Of a stretch of 13,374 bases of DNA, positions 1 through 9,040 are shown piece by piece. Below the pieces are notes generated by a model. The model had not been told where the DNA came from. It saw only the letters and a list, made by a program, of their open reading frames with translations, and ran no database searches. A program made the translations under genes and the position numbers. The stretch covers positions 1 through 13,374 of the forward strand of contig NWUY0300059828.1 in NCBI GenBank assembly GCA_004151065.3. The letters are read 5' to 3'. The stretch comes from Larix sibirica. Lineage: Eukaryota; Streptophyta; Pinopsida; Pinales; Pinaceae. Position 1 is the stretch's first letter. Every line of letters begins with the position of its first letter.

Positions 1-1111
1 GACCAAAATTGAATTGAGAGTGTGTATAGAGACTCTGTTGTACAAAGTTCTTTGGGGTGCATCTGGTCTGGGTTTGTTGTCTTACATTCTATTCAATACA
101 TGAATTTTCCATTAGTTGAGCAAATATCAACTTTATCAGTTTGTAACTACTATTGTTATGCACCTGGAAATTGAGAACAAGGATAAGATGGAGCAATCAT
201 TTGATAAAATATAGGAAAGGTAGAAGTGGGACATAGATAATGACATTCAGGTTTCAGTGAAAAGGCAGAAGGTTTGGGAGGAGTGAATTTTGGAAGGTTG
301 ATTGAGTTGTGATTGGGATATTGACAGATAGACATCACATTGCAAGCTGAGTCTTGCACTTGAGGATTGGACGCCTCACCCTTTCTTATTTGGAGATGAG
401 AAAAGCAGGATGGGCCCTATTGTAAGAGTTGGTGATCTTTTTTCAGGTCGTGCTGATGTAATCATGAAGATTGTTGTCTTCCATGTACCTTATATAAACA
501 TAATACAAATCGAGTTTCATACAAATCTGTTGTTCCTCCTGTGATGTGTTTCTTGTTATGTTTTATGTGTTGATGATCAATTAATAGCTTGTTAATGATA
601 TGATGATCTACTCAGTTGTATGATATGATGAACTTTGCTTAATATTGATTAGTGTTGATGATAAGAAGTGAAAAAGGGATAAATTGCCTTCACACTGATT
701 CACCCCCTCTCTCATTGTAACCATTGTGTCCAACAACGGGAAGCATAATCATTCTTCATATTGACGTTTAAAATTAATGAAACCTACAAGATTGAAGATT
801 CACAATGGGTGGATCCATTCTTTTCTATTGTTATCAACAACCAAGAAAATATATTAGTCATACAAAAGAATTTAGTCCCGAGTTTTTCCATAGCTTGCAG
901 TAGAAAGTATTCCTAATTCTCACCTTGTACCTAACAAGGGGGATTGTCATGGATTTTCATTCAGGATTCAAGTGTCAAATCCCTACCAATCAAACAAAGA
1001 ACAAACAATCTTGAGCCACATCCAAAACCATATCCAATAGTCAAATCCACTGAGAGTCAAAGTTGTATCTAGAAGGAAGAGTGAGAACCATATTCCATAG
1101 AGCGTGATTTG
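1..1111. other. Non-genic, repeat-derived stretch
   Basis: I see no gene here. The DNA is AT-rich with stops in all frames. A TATA-like stretch (cttatataaacataata) lies near 489-505. A pyrimidine-rich patch with the string gattcacccc lies near 699-708 and is followed by ccaacaacgggaagc near 731-745. Similar C-rich patches occur near the ends of some plant LTR retrotransposons, so an old LTR edge near 735 is possible, but no matching second LTR is visible. A 67-codon minus-strand frame at 156-359 is proline-rich and matches nothing I know. Confidence 0.5.
567..664. repeat. Imperfect TGATGAT-type short direct repeats
   Basis: The string gatatgatga occurs at 597 and again at 622, 25 bases apart. 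The string gtgttgatgat occurs at 567 and 652. The block is a small, imperfect simple-sequence cluster with no coding potential. Confidence 0.45.
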
Positions 1112-1413
1112 GTTTGTGGTCTTCCTTAAACCACCGTTTAGTAGAATACTTACAAATTTTGCTAGACATGAGTTTGTGGTCATCCTTAAACCACCATTTT
1201 CTAGAGGGAACCATTGATCTTTAGAGCCAAGTTCGAGAGGGAGCTGTTGAGCCAAAGCCTAAGTTAGAGCCACATTCTAGAGGGAACTATTGAGCTAGAA
1301 CCAGAGTTAGCACCAAGTTCCAGAGTTTGCGGTCGTCCTTAAACAAATATTTAGTAGAAGATATCAACTTATGTTATCCAATTGGTTTGTGGTCATACCA
1401 AAACCACCAGTTT
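1112..1413. repeat. Four-copy decayed repeat, two pairs with 60-base spacing
   Basis: A 28-base motif of the form gtttgtggtc-n-tcc-ttaaaccacc-n-ttt starts at 1112, 1172, 1325 and 1385. The first two and the last two copies are each exactly 60 bases apart, and 153 bases separate copies 2 and 3, so all spacings are multiples of three. Between them, the string ttctagagggaac recurs at 1199 and 1275, and a gagcca...gag motif recurs at 1220 and 1267. On the minus strand the two better copies read NGGLRMTTN and NGGLRKTTN in one frame, and the other two copies give TGGFGMTTN and NICLRTTAN. This could be a decayed repeat-containing protein or simply an old minisatellite. Confidence 0.6.
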
Positions 1414-1565
1414 GAGAGAGAACCTTCCATTAACAGAAGGCACTAGATTCTAGCTAAATTACTTGGAAAATGATCAGATTGTCAAGCAAGAAATGTTCAA
1501 CATTTGGTATCTGTTCACTTCGAGTTTGAACTCTCTGCTTGGGATCACATACACCCATTCAAATT

Positions 1566-1575
1566 AAGGGGGGAA
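1566..1575 (+). other. Probable polypurine tract of an LTR retrotransposon
   Basis: The run aaggggggaa immediately precedes a candidate LTR start. LTR retrotransposons use such a purine run, placed directly upstream of the 3' LTR, to prime plus-strand DNA synthesis. Its position and strand suggest that the LTR at 1576 is a 3' LTR and that the lost internal region lay upstream. Confidence 0.45.
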
Positions 1576-1821
1576 CGTTGGAAACCTAATCCTTGTAGAT
1601 ACTGTAAATTGTATTCATGTTAGTTGTCATAGGTGAATATGAAATGTCATTGGGAGTCCAAGAGACCACTTGGAATATGAAACCAAGGGTCACATCATTG
1701 TATTTATANTGTATACCATCTTAATGGAAATTGTGCTTTCACACCTATTCCCTCTTGTATTTGATTATCCCTGTTTGTCCTTGTCGATCCTTGGTTATCT
1801 TCCTACCCAGGAATTCTAACA
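1576..1821 (+). mobile_element. Candidate short LTR (246 bp), probably a 3' LTR remnant
   Basis: The block opens with cgttggaa and closes with ttctaaca. These are imperfect inverted ends: a canonical TGTTGGAA start would pair with TTCCAACA, and each end differs by one base. It follows directly on a polypurine tract. A TATA-like region (tgtatttatantgtatacc) lies near 1700-1718 and contains an ambiguous base at 1709. Length and ends suit a Copia-type LTR. I could not find a matching 5' LTR or a target-site duplication in the window, so this is a plausible but unproven call. Confidence 0.4.
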
Positions 1822-3359
1822 GAGTTCCCCTTGCCTTATCCTAGATGTATGGCATCTTCGAGATATATACTGCTTAGGTAGGGTCCTTTCAAAACTTTCC
1901 TCTCTTGTCCTTTGGCCCTTGTTTACTGATTTTGTCCACTTAGACCCTTCAAGGCACTCCTTTGGAATATGTCCTCATTTTGTGGGTTTTGTTTGGTGTG
2001 TAAACCCTTGATGGGTCCATAGTTACTTACAATACTTATATGAGTCCATGATGGCCCAAACCCCTTTCGTTTTTCAATTTATACAGTCAAATGTGTCAAA
2101 CATTCCATAACCCTTTGTGATCTTAAGGAACAAAGTGAACAATACCTTTCAAGATTGTACCATGACTGTGTCTCATGGATTATGAAAAATGGAGCTTGTA
2201 TTAGGGGAAAACCTTGCGATATGGTCTTAAATACTTGTGGTATGTAATCACGTGGTTTAAATTTTTTGTATGGATATCTCTTTCTAACATTTAGTTTGTC
2301 ATTCCCTTTCCTATTTATACCATTAAATTCCTCTTTGTATAGCCTCTTTGATTCATTCCTATATCTCTTTAACCATCTTGTAGGTACACACTTAGATATG
2401 CATCAACTCTTGATCTAGATTCCTAATTTTCTTACCACACTCTTAAGATACTTGTACTTGTCTTCTCTGACACCTTAGCATTGATCTCTTATTGTTAGTT
2501 TGGATCCAATCTTGAAGTCTTGTTGTCTCATCCTAGGGAATCTTCAAAGGATTAGTCCTCTCATACCTTATAAGAATAACCCATACAATCTCAAGGGAGG
2601 TTTCCATATAGCCAGGGAAAGGGAGGTATCAAACCCTTCTAGGGTCATTTGGGTTTCCATTCAAATGCATATTGTTATACTATTTTATGTGGTAGATCTA
2701 GTGTTTATATTTTTTGTATTGGAGATCAATGTAAGTCTATTTTGTAGGAGGATTGAGATACAAGTGGAAGTTCATTTAATAAGTGAAGCACTATCTTATA
2801 GGTCTATCATAACTCTCATATTCATCCCAAGAATATCCAATACCTATAAATCCTTGTGAGTTCTTTCCTTTTCTACTTGCTTTCATTCCCAACACTTAGT
2901 TCATTTGCTTAGCAAAGGATACTGAGAATTCAACCTAGGTTAAATTGTAATTCCTTTATTAATTTGACATTAATTACTTGCTGTAAGTCCTAATTAACCT
3001 ATAAGCCTAAATATCTAATTACTATTTAAACCCTAATTAATTCAAAGGCCTTCCTCCCCTCTCTTGCTCTCCCACATGGTTTCTTGGTTTTATCCTAAAA
3101 TTGAGTGGCAGCTCTTGTCTCTCCTTCTTCCTTTTGGTGGTGTTTGTAGTAGGGTGGTTCCTCATCCCTACTCATCCAATACAAAATAAAATAGAAAACA
3201 AACTCTAGACATAATGCATGCAATGGTTTATTTATTATTTTCCTCTATATATTTACATTATCGTACAAGGTATGAATCCACCGAATTGTGATTCCATGCT
3301 TTACATCTCATAATGTTGCAATTGTTCTCTAAAATAATTCACATCTGTTAATATATAAT
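1822..3359. other. Non-genic AT-rich and pyrimidine-rich sequence
   Basis: I see no recognisable gene. The left part (about 1820-2480) is rich in T and C with short ccttt and cttgt words. The part near 2940-3060 is very AT-rich with aattaat words. A 119-codon frame at 2500-2859 begins at TTG, is rich in Ile, Val and Phe, and resembles nothing I know. The region probably consists of unidentified repeat remnants. Confidence 0.5.
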
Positions 3360-3819
3360 ATAATTTGGGTCTCAAACAACACATAATATAGGCCTTATAG
3401 AAAAAGATTTCCCATCTAACTATTATGAAACCTTAAGAGATATTTTGTCACAATTTTTTGCAAAACCAATTACTTTAATGATGCCTACTAAAGAAATCCA
3501 ATTCTCCTCATACTATTCCACAATAAGATTATCAACAATTTTGGAGACTGTAGATTCCATAAAATTATTGATTTATCCACAATTCATGGAAACAAAAAAA
3601 TATAACTATCACGCTCTAATGGAAGCACACACGCTCTTGGTTAGTGTAGGGAAGAGACCCATCAACTTCTTCATTCCAATTGAATTTTTATTAGCATTGC
3701 CAAATGTATTGAACCCTATAAAATGCATCGTAGCTCAACAACATGCTCCAAACATGACAAATTCCATGCAAACTATAATTCCAATCTCAATTCAATTTCT
3801 TCCGCTAACATTTGTGTAA
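3360..3819 (+). pseudogene. Unrecognised open stretch, possible coding relic
   Basis: A single frame stays open for about 150 codons to the TAA at 3817-3819, with no good ATG at its beginning; it starts just after an in-frame TAA near 3358. The translation is hydrophobic-rich but includes a plausible soluble stretch (KYNYHALMEAHTLLVSVGKR, about 3598-3657). I recognise no family, motif or signal. In AT-rich DNA an open frame of this length is somewhat longer than expected by chance, but that is weak support. It may be a worn part of a transposable element whose LTR-like repeats lie downstream at 4643-5885. Confidence 0.2.
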
Positions 3820-3850
3820 TACCTCTCTCCTTAAGAAACAAACTATGTAG

Positions 3851-4075
3851 ATTGTTACAATTCAAACAAGTGGATTTCCAAAAACCAATGAACAAGTTGT
3901 CATTCATGCTAATACACAAGGGTATGTGAATGCTCAAATTGCCCCTCTTATACATGAACCTCTTGAAACATCACTTGCACCCATTCCCCAAAAAATTATG
4001 ACTTCCATTCCTCATGTTCTTAATACTGATAAGTTAGCCAAAATATATATCGTAGTACATAATAAGTCTCCATAG
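3851..4075 (+). pseudogene. Unrecognised 74-codon open stretch without start codon
   Basis: This frame opens after a TAG at 3848-3850 and closes at the TAG at 4073-4075. It has no upstream ATG. Its translation has an unusually protein-like composition for this region, rich in Pro, Gln, Ile, Thr and Asn (for example NEQVVIHANTQGYVNAQIAP, near 3887-3946). I recognise no domain. It could continue the preceding open stretch after a frame change. The composition would suit a linker or gag-like segment, but that is conjecture. Confidence 0.2.
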
Positions 4076-4642
4076 TATCTAGACAACCTCTTTATGTCAA
4101 GTGACTCTTTTAATTGGAATAATCAAAAGTAGAAATGTAATATTTTCCAGAGATTTAGGTTAGTTCACCTAAAACTATGCAAAGTCTTGGAACCCATATA
4201 ATTTGGTAGCCTTGGACATTCATAATTCATCATTAAACAAAATGAGTTATGTTTCGATGTTTTTCTATGAATTAGATGTGTACATAGACCCACCTAAAAC
4301 AAATATACCAACTATACACTACATGGTGAAAGTGGGCATACACCTTCTAATTCATTTCAACAAGATCAAGGTTGTACACACCATGGTAGGTTGGGGTGAC
4401 AATACAAATCTTATCTCTACTATCCCATGGAATGAACCTGGTAAAGCTCATATCACTAGACCAAATTGATCGCTTCTCATAGGAGATGAATGAACATAGA
4501 TGGTATAAGGCATGCTTAATAATGTTATTGTTCAAGTAGGATATTTTATTGGAAAACGTGCTTTTTAGATATGGATATCAAAGGATATGGATTTAATGTC
4601 TTTCTACACTATTCATATGTAATGTACCAAGGGAGGATAATA
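4076..4642. other. Non-genic stretch with an unrecognised short frame
   Basis: An 88-codon plus frame (4203-4469, starting at TTG) is present, but overlapping minus-strand frames of similar length make it unconvincing. The purine run aagggagga (4629-4637) sits just before the sequence tgtgatac at 4643, which resembles a polypurine tract next to an LTR start. No other feature is supported. Confidence 0.35.
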
Positions 4643-5000
4643 TGTGATACTTAGGGAGGTACCCAAGGTGGATAATGAATGTAATGTGACCATAATAATG
4701 GAATAGGCCCACTCAATAGTTGGTGGGTAGTAAATAGGCCCACTAGGTAGCTAGATAAAATAATATAATAATAAGGGTAAGTTGGCATAAATCCCTAGGA
4801 ATACTAATGAGAAAGTATAAATACACATGATTATCATTGTATTATAACAAATATGTCTTGTGGAGTGATTTCTTCCATAACGAGTACTTGATGGTGTTAT
4901 GCTATCATAAGTGTCCCTCTCTACATTCTTGTGTGGATGAGTTTTGGTTATTTATAAATTTTAAGGGTTATGTCTTGTTTGTGATTAAATTTCAAGGGTT
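4643..5000 (+). mobile_element. LTR-like module A with TATA box
   Basis: This is a diverged LTR-like segment. The part 4721-4830 matches 5712-5820 (offset 991), including the strings cctaggaatact and gtataaatacacatga. The part from about 4820 to 5000 matches 5490-5710, including cttgtggagtgatt and aattttaaggg. A TATAAATA box lies at 4816-4823. The segment starts after a purine run, with tgtgatac at 4643. Just downstream, caagtggcattatag (about 5011-5025) resembles a worn tRNA-Met primer-binding site (8 of 11 positions against tggtatcagag). Together these suggest a 5' LTR, strongly decayed. The exact ends are uncertain. Confidence 0.5.
4816..4823 (+). promoter_or_regulatory. TATA box of LTR-like module A
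   Basis: The string tataaata lies within gtataaatacacatga, which recurs in modules B and C. Conservation of this core among otherwise diverged copies supports a promoter role for the parent LTR family. Confidence 0.45.
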
Positions 5001-5470
5001 AAGGATCACTACAAGTGGCATTATAGTTCTTTCTTGGGCCAAAAGTGGAATAAATTTTTGTTCTTTTTGCATATTTTTAAGGGAAAAAATAGGATATTGG
5101 AGTTTAGAACCATTTCTAAAGATTTCTTTAAATAATACGAATAAACTAGTTGTGTATTTGAGTTCCTCTAAAGAAACATCCAAATCAATGTATGAAAAGC
5201 GAGGATATCATTGATTTCAACAAGTTTTAAGGTTTTTCAATGACAACTGAGTGGATTGCAGAGCATATATCACAAAGGTTTTGCTTTGTGATAAGGATTA
5301 CATTCAATGCCTAAGGTTCAAATCTAAATATAATTTTATTAGATTTTATGAATAACATCATTTTAATATTTACCTATGCTTTTGAAAGAGGATTATATGA
5401 ATTATTTATGTATTAGTTTGAATTTTTTGGGTTTTAAAACTATATTCTCCTCATAGTCTATATGGATTCC
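5001..5470. other. Spacer between LTR-like modules, no gene
   Basis: The stretch is AT-rich and contains the perfect hairpin at 5268-5293. The plus frame that starts in module A at 4837 runs on to 5214, but it crosses the presumed LTR and primer-site boundary and has no recognisable domain. No gene is supported. Confidence 0.4.
5268..5293. repeat. Perfect 10-bp inverted repeat, 6-base loop
   Basis: The left arm tatcacaaag (5268-5277) and the right arm ctttgtgata (5284-5293) are exact reverse complements around the loop gttttg. Upstream, gagtggattgcagagc (about 5249-5264) resembles a tRNA D-arm. Downstream, gttcaaatc (5316-5324) fits the Pol III B-box pattern GWTCRANNC. The arms do not fold as a tRNA anticodon stem, so this is at best a worn tRNA-derived (SINE-like) remnant. 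Confidence 0.45.
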
Positions 5471-5710
5471 TAGGAATAATTATGATAAGCATAAATACAC
5501 ATGAGTATGATTGTATTGATATATGTTGATTTTTATTGTATTGTAGCAAGCATCGCTTGTGGAGTGATTCCTTACATAAACAAGTATTTGATGATCCTAC
5601 CCTACATTAAGGGTCTCTCTCTACATCCTTGTTTTTATTCTTGTGTGAATGAATTTTGGCTATTTCTAAATTTTAAGGGCTCCATATTGTTTGTGATTCA
5701 ATTTCAAGGG
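5471..5710 (+). mobile_element. LTR-like module B (downstream half)
   Basis: This segment matches the TATA-and-downstream half of module A, from cctaggaata through ataaatacacatgag, cttgtggagtgattcctt and aattttaaggg to ttcaaggg. The TATA core here is cataaata (5490-5497). The upstream half seen in module A (4721-4800) is absent before it. Copies A and B differ by many substitutions and small indels, so the split is old. Confidence 0.5.
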
Positions 5711-5711
5711 T

Positions 5712-5885
5712 TGGTGGATAATAAATAGTCCCATGAGGTAATTAGAGGAAATAATATAATTATAAGGGGTAATTGTCATATACCCCTAGGAATACTCATG
5801 AGAAAGTATAAATACACATGAGTGTCAACGTAGTGAGATATCTTGATTATTATTGTATTGATTCATTTGTGATTATTATTATATT
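5712..5885 (+). mobile_element. LTR-like module C (upstream half with TATA box)
   Basis: This begins where module B ends. It matches 4721-4830 of module A, from tggtggataataaatag through ataatataat, cctaggaatactcatgag and gtataaatacacatgag, with a TATAAATA box at 5807-5814. Homology to module B continues to the tattgtattg near 5850. The sequence after about 5885 is the end of the minus-strand relic and has no counterpart in modules A or B. Confidence 0.5.
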
Positions 5886-7304
5886 TCCAGATGCATCTTT
5901 CTCGTCTTGAGGTACATGGTTTCCCACCTAGTTGGCTTGGTGGTCAACAACATGTATGCGGGGACGAGCAAGAGGTGAGAAAGGAACTGTGTTTATGGTC
6001 TTTTCCAGATTGGTCAACAATTCAGCTACTTTCTTTTCAACCTCCATGGATGAATCTGACCCTTCATTAACAACTTCTTGAACCTATTTAAGTTCCTAGA
6101 ACTTCCCACTTGGTTTTGATTTTGCAAGTTCAAGTTCTTTCATAGGATCCATTAATCCTTTTCCTTTATTAATTCTGAGACTATTTCTGGTCTGCATAGG
6201 TTTTGAAACTGAATCTTTAACCCTTGTTTTTTTTCTTCTTCTTTTGTTTTTGATATGGAAGACTTTCGAGGTCAATAAATTTGTTTCTTTCAGGGAAGGA
6301 TAAAAAATAGCCCTCGAATTAAGCTAAATTTATTTGTGGCTCTGGTGCATCGTCCTTTGAGAGGATAAGTATTCGTAGCATCTGGTTTCCTCTTTCAACT
6401 CTTAGCTCTTCCTTCATCATTTGATGGATCAATACATTGCTCTGTTTTCTATAACGTAGTATCTTCAAAATTTGGCGGTGGTCTCACAAACCCTCTCATC
6501 CTCGGTTTCATTTTTTTTATCTTCTTTCTTTATACCCTGTTCTGGAAATGAATCATCCATTTCAACATCCTTACAAGTCTCAAAAGTCCCAAAAATGGTA
6601 GAAATATTGCTAATACTCCTATGTGAGGATTTATATTATAGGGTTTCAAATTCAGAGTATAGTATGAAATGGTCCCAGTTTCCTATCAAATTTATTTAAC
6701 TCTTGAATTATCAACAATTTATTCAGGGCTTGATGAAGAATTTGCTGACTATTCGGAAAATTTCGAACCCTAGCCACCATCTTTGTGAGACTTTTTAGAA
6801 AATAAAAGGGTAAACTCATTTTTGAGATACCATCCAGATGTAAGAGGAATCACATATGATATAGATGGACAGTAGCATACCTTCCTTCTCCTATAATGTA
6901 TCTTTGAACCATATTCAAGAGATCGATGTATTCCTGTGTTAACCAGGCCCATGGAATACCTTTACACCAGTCTGGATTTTGATGCTTGTCCTGGAGGAAT
7001 CGGTTGCACTGTGAAGTATCGATAGCTTGAAGTTTAAACCATTGTTCACCTTCCCGTGGGAGCTCAACTACTATAGCGATTGAGTTTTCCGAGATTGGAA
7101 ATGTTAATACCCAAATGTAACATTTTTCCCATCGAAACCTTCTACGAATTCTCTGGAAACCTCTAGGTGGTGCCCCTGTAACTTATCACAGTAGCGGAAC
7201 TAGCCAACATTTTTGAACTTAAAACCAAATTTTGTATAAGCTTTGAGGATTTCAGCCCCTACCGGCTCATATCTCACAACATGGCCGCTTCTGTGTGAAG
7301 ACAT
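5886..7304 (-). pseudogene. Decayed unrecognised protein gene, possibly gag-like
   Basis: Read on the minus strand from ATG at 7304, a protein-like translation can be followed for about 470 codons across several frames. It opens with MSSHRSGHVVRYEPVGAE, meets TAG as codon 35 (7200-7202), shifts frame near 7105-7112, then stays open for 86 codons (about 7110-6853) including VVELPREGEQWFKL and GIPWAWLTQEYIDLL. A TGA (6850-6852) follows, then 65 more codons including FLLHLDG, ending at TGA 6652-6654. After that comes a charged tail in shifting frames: acidic and Lys-rich segments, MMKEELRVERGNQML (about 6424-6380), a run of Lys, and KKVAELLTNLEK before about 5990. I do not recognise the family. 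A globular half followed by a charged tail would suit a retroelement gag-like protein, but this is inference. It ends flush with LTR-like module C. Confidence 0.6.
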
Positions 7305-7916
7305 GGTTGCTTCATTCAGCTACTGTGAAGAACTAGATCAAATTTTTGTGTACGATCCTTCACTTTCACAAAAATAGCTAGCAATCTCGAAAGGGATTTG
7401 AGTTAATAGTCTTCATTCTGTCGACTACATTGATAATCATGAAATATTATGGAAGAACTCCTCAAATCGATTGATAGGAACCCAAAAATATTTCATGCAC
7501 CTAGATCCATAATTTTCCATTTTGATTTCACTTATCTCGATTGCAGGTCTTTAGGAGATTGACATGACAAAGGAATTTCCTGCAATAATTATTCTGACAA
7601 CTTTGTGTTAGTTCTGTATGGCGAGTGGGTAGTTTGGTAGCAGCCACAGTTTGGTAGCGCAACCCTTTTTGCAATTTCGCAATGCAATGAGCCTTTAGTT
7701 TTATCCCACGTTCATGCTTAACTTTCTCAAAGTAAGTCTACTTGACCAACAAACATGCTTGCAAGAACTAAGAATACAACAAAACATACAAATTGTACCC
7801 TCTTACCACTTTAGCAACTAATAATCAAAATTTGAAATTAAAGAATATGAGCAACACAACATCATCATATAGAGTATCAATGGGAAAATATTATCTTAGG
7901 TAAATCAAACTTTCAA
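7305..7916. other. Non-genic stretch between relic gene and LINE
   Basis: No gene is visible. A short direct repeat agtttggtagc occurs at 7631 and 7648 (17 bases apart). The last part (about 7740-7916) is A-rich. A frame reading into the LINE from about 7845 is open but has no recognisable ORF1 domain, so the 5' end of the LINE cannot be placed precisely. Confidence 0.4.
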
Positions 7917-8371
7917 ATGACCTTGGAAAAGATTGAGTTTGAAGGTTTCAAGGTGAAAAAGGTAAGCAATCCTAAGTGCATACCCAAGTACCAACACCCC
8001 CATTACTTGATTTTCCTTTTAATAAGATGGGAGTATTGGCTAGTGTATCCCCTTCTAGCTCGGGAAATACTGTTACTAGGTATTCTTCGGTTATACTATG
8101 TATATCAGATTCAGAAGGGGACCATGTATCTGTGAAACTGGACAAGCCCTCGAGGTATTATTTCCATCCGTGTAGATGTTCAAAGTTTGTTGTGGGAGTA
8201 GGTCCTACAAAAGGCTTTCATAAGGATGATCCAAGGAGTACTGGACGGATATGGGGTCACATATATATCATGGAATCTGCCAGAGTACATGCAATTTTGG
8301 ATATAAATGGTGGGAGAAAAAGGAATATAAAGGGGGCCTTAGAATGCATCCACTCCTCAAAGGTTACTTAA
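7917..8371 (+). pseudogene. LINE ORF1 C-terminal remnant, copy 1
   Basis: The open frame from GTG 7976 to TAA 8369-8371 gives 131 residues, and an in-frame TAA at 7973-7975 closes it upstream. A short stretch in another frame (7917-7970, MTLEKIEFEGFKVKK) may be the preceding part of ORF1. The product is Ser- and Gly-rich in the middle (SPSSSGNTVTRYSS) and basic near the end (GGRKRN), as is common in plant LINE ORF1 C-termini. ORF1 proteins bind element RNA; no RNA-binding domain is visible in this fragment. The assignment rests mainly on its position, since its stop codon overlaps the ORF2 start (TAATG). Confidence that it is ORF1 is moderate. Confidence 0.5.
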
Positions 8372-8585
8372 TGTTATACATCTCTCATAACATCAGAGGG
8401 TTATGGAACCCTCACAAAATTTTATCCCTTAGAAGATTGTTCACTATACACAATCCATATGTTCTTTTTCTACAGGAGATGCTAGCTACTGGAGACACCA
8501 TTATTCCCACCTTCAAGTCTCTATTGCCTGGTTGGGAATTTGTTAGCTTGGATGCATTGGGGAGATTTGGTGTTTTGGTCATTGG
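7918..8585 (+). repeat. Direct repeat copy 1 of a 669-base period
   Basis: This block, from tgaccttgg to gtcattgg, is repeated at 8587-9254. I count five differences by eye: A7965/G8634, A7982/G8651, C7992/T8661, C8055/A8724 and C8246/A8915. All fall in the left half; the last 335 or so bases look identical. It contains the end of ORF1 and the first part of ORF2. Confidence 0.97.
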
Positions 8586-8589
8586 NTGA
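8371..8589 (+). pseudogene. LINE ORF2 start (endonuclease N-terminus), copy 1
   Basis: This starts at the ATG overlapping the ORF1 stop and reads MLYISHNIRGLWNPHK, then LFLQEM with the catalytic Glu, then GRFGVLVIG. It is cut by the repeat joint: after the n, the frame meets TGA at 8587-8589. Only about 72 residues of an apurinic-type endonuclease remain, so this copy is not functional. The same sequence opens the longer ORF2 at 9040. Confidence 0.85.
8586..8586. other. Ambiguous base exactly at the repeat joint
   Basis: The single n lies between copy 1 (ending attgg) and copy 2 (starting tgacc). If the base is A, the joint reads ttggATGAcc, which combines the copy-1 left border (aaATGAcc) and the copy-2 right border (ttggATGgc) with ATG shared. 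The only other n in the window is at 1709. Confidence 0.9.
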
Positions 8590-9040
8590 CCTTGGAAAAG
8601 ATTGAGTTTGAAGGTTTCAAGGTGAAAAAGGTAGGCAATCCTAAGTGCATGCCCAAGTACTAACACCCCCATTACTTGATTTTCCTTTTAATAAGATGGG
8701 AGTATTGGCTAGTGTATCCCCTTATAGCTCGGGAAATACTGTTACTAGGTATTCTTCGGTTATACTATGTATATCAGATTCAGAAGGGGACCATGTATCT
8801 GTGAAACTGGACAAGCCCTCGAGGTATTATTTCCATCCGTGTAGATGTTCAAAGTTTGTTGTGGGAGTAGGTCCTACAAAAGGCTTTCATAAGGATGATC
8901 CAAGGAGTACTGGAAGGATATGGGGTCACATATATATCATGGAATCTGCCAGAGTACATGCAATTTTGGATATAAATGGTGGGAGAAAAAGGAATATAAA
9001 GGGGGCCTTAGAATGCATCCACTCCTCAAAGGTTACTTAA
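8586..9040 (+). pseudogene. LINE ORF1 C-terminal remnant, copy 2
   Basis: This second copy of the ORF1 tail runs from GTG 8645 to TAA 9038-9040 and differs from copy 1 at three residues near its N-terminus (for example SPYSS in place of SPSSS). The C8246/A8915 difference is silent, since both codons encode Arg. Its TAA overlaps the ATG of ORF2 at 9040. Whether ORF1 is present twice in the genome depends on whether the duplication is real. Confidence 0.5.

Noticed and set aside
156-359. 67-codon proline-rich minus-strand frame
   Set aside because: It has no homology I recognise, no neighbouring coding sequence and no promoter context.
2500-2859. 119-codon plus-strand open frame
   Set aside because: It starts at TTG, is rich in Ile, Val and Phe as expected from AT-rich DNA, and shows no known motif or supporting context.
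4203-4535. Overlapping plus (88 codons) and minus (62 codons) frames
   Set aside because: Neither has a recognisable domain, and frames of this length on both strands of AT-rich DNA are expected by chance.
4643-4849. A 207-base LTR ending at tataaca, flanked by aata on both sides
   Set aside because: The ends look tempting (tgtgata and tataaca), but homology to module B continues beyond 4849, so the LTR does not end there.
7631-7659. Short direct repeat agtttggtagc as a possible target-site duplication or CRISPR-like unit
   Set aside because: There are only two 11-base copies 17 bases apart, with nothing inserted between them; it is probably chance or a local duplication.
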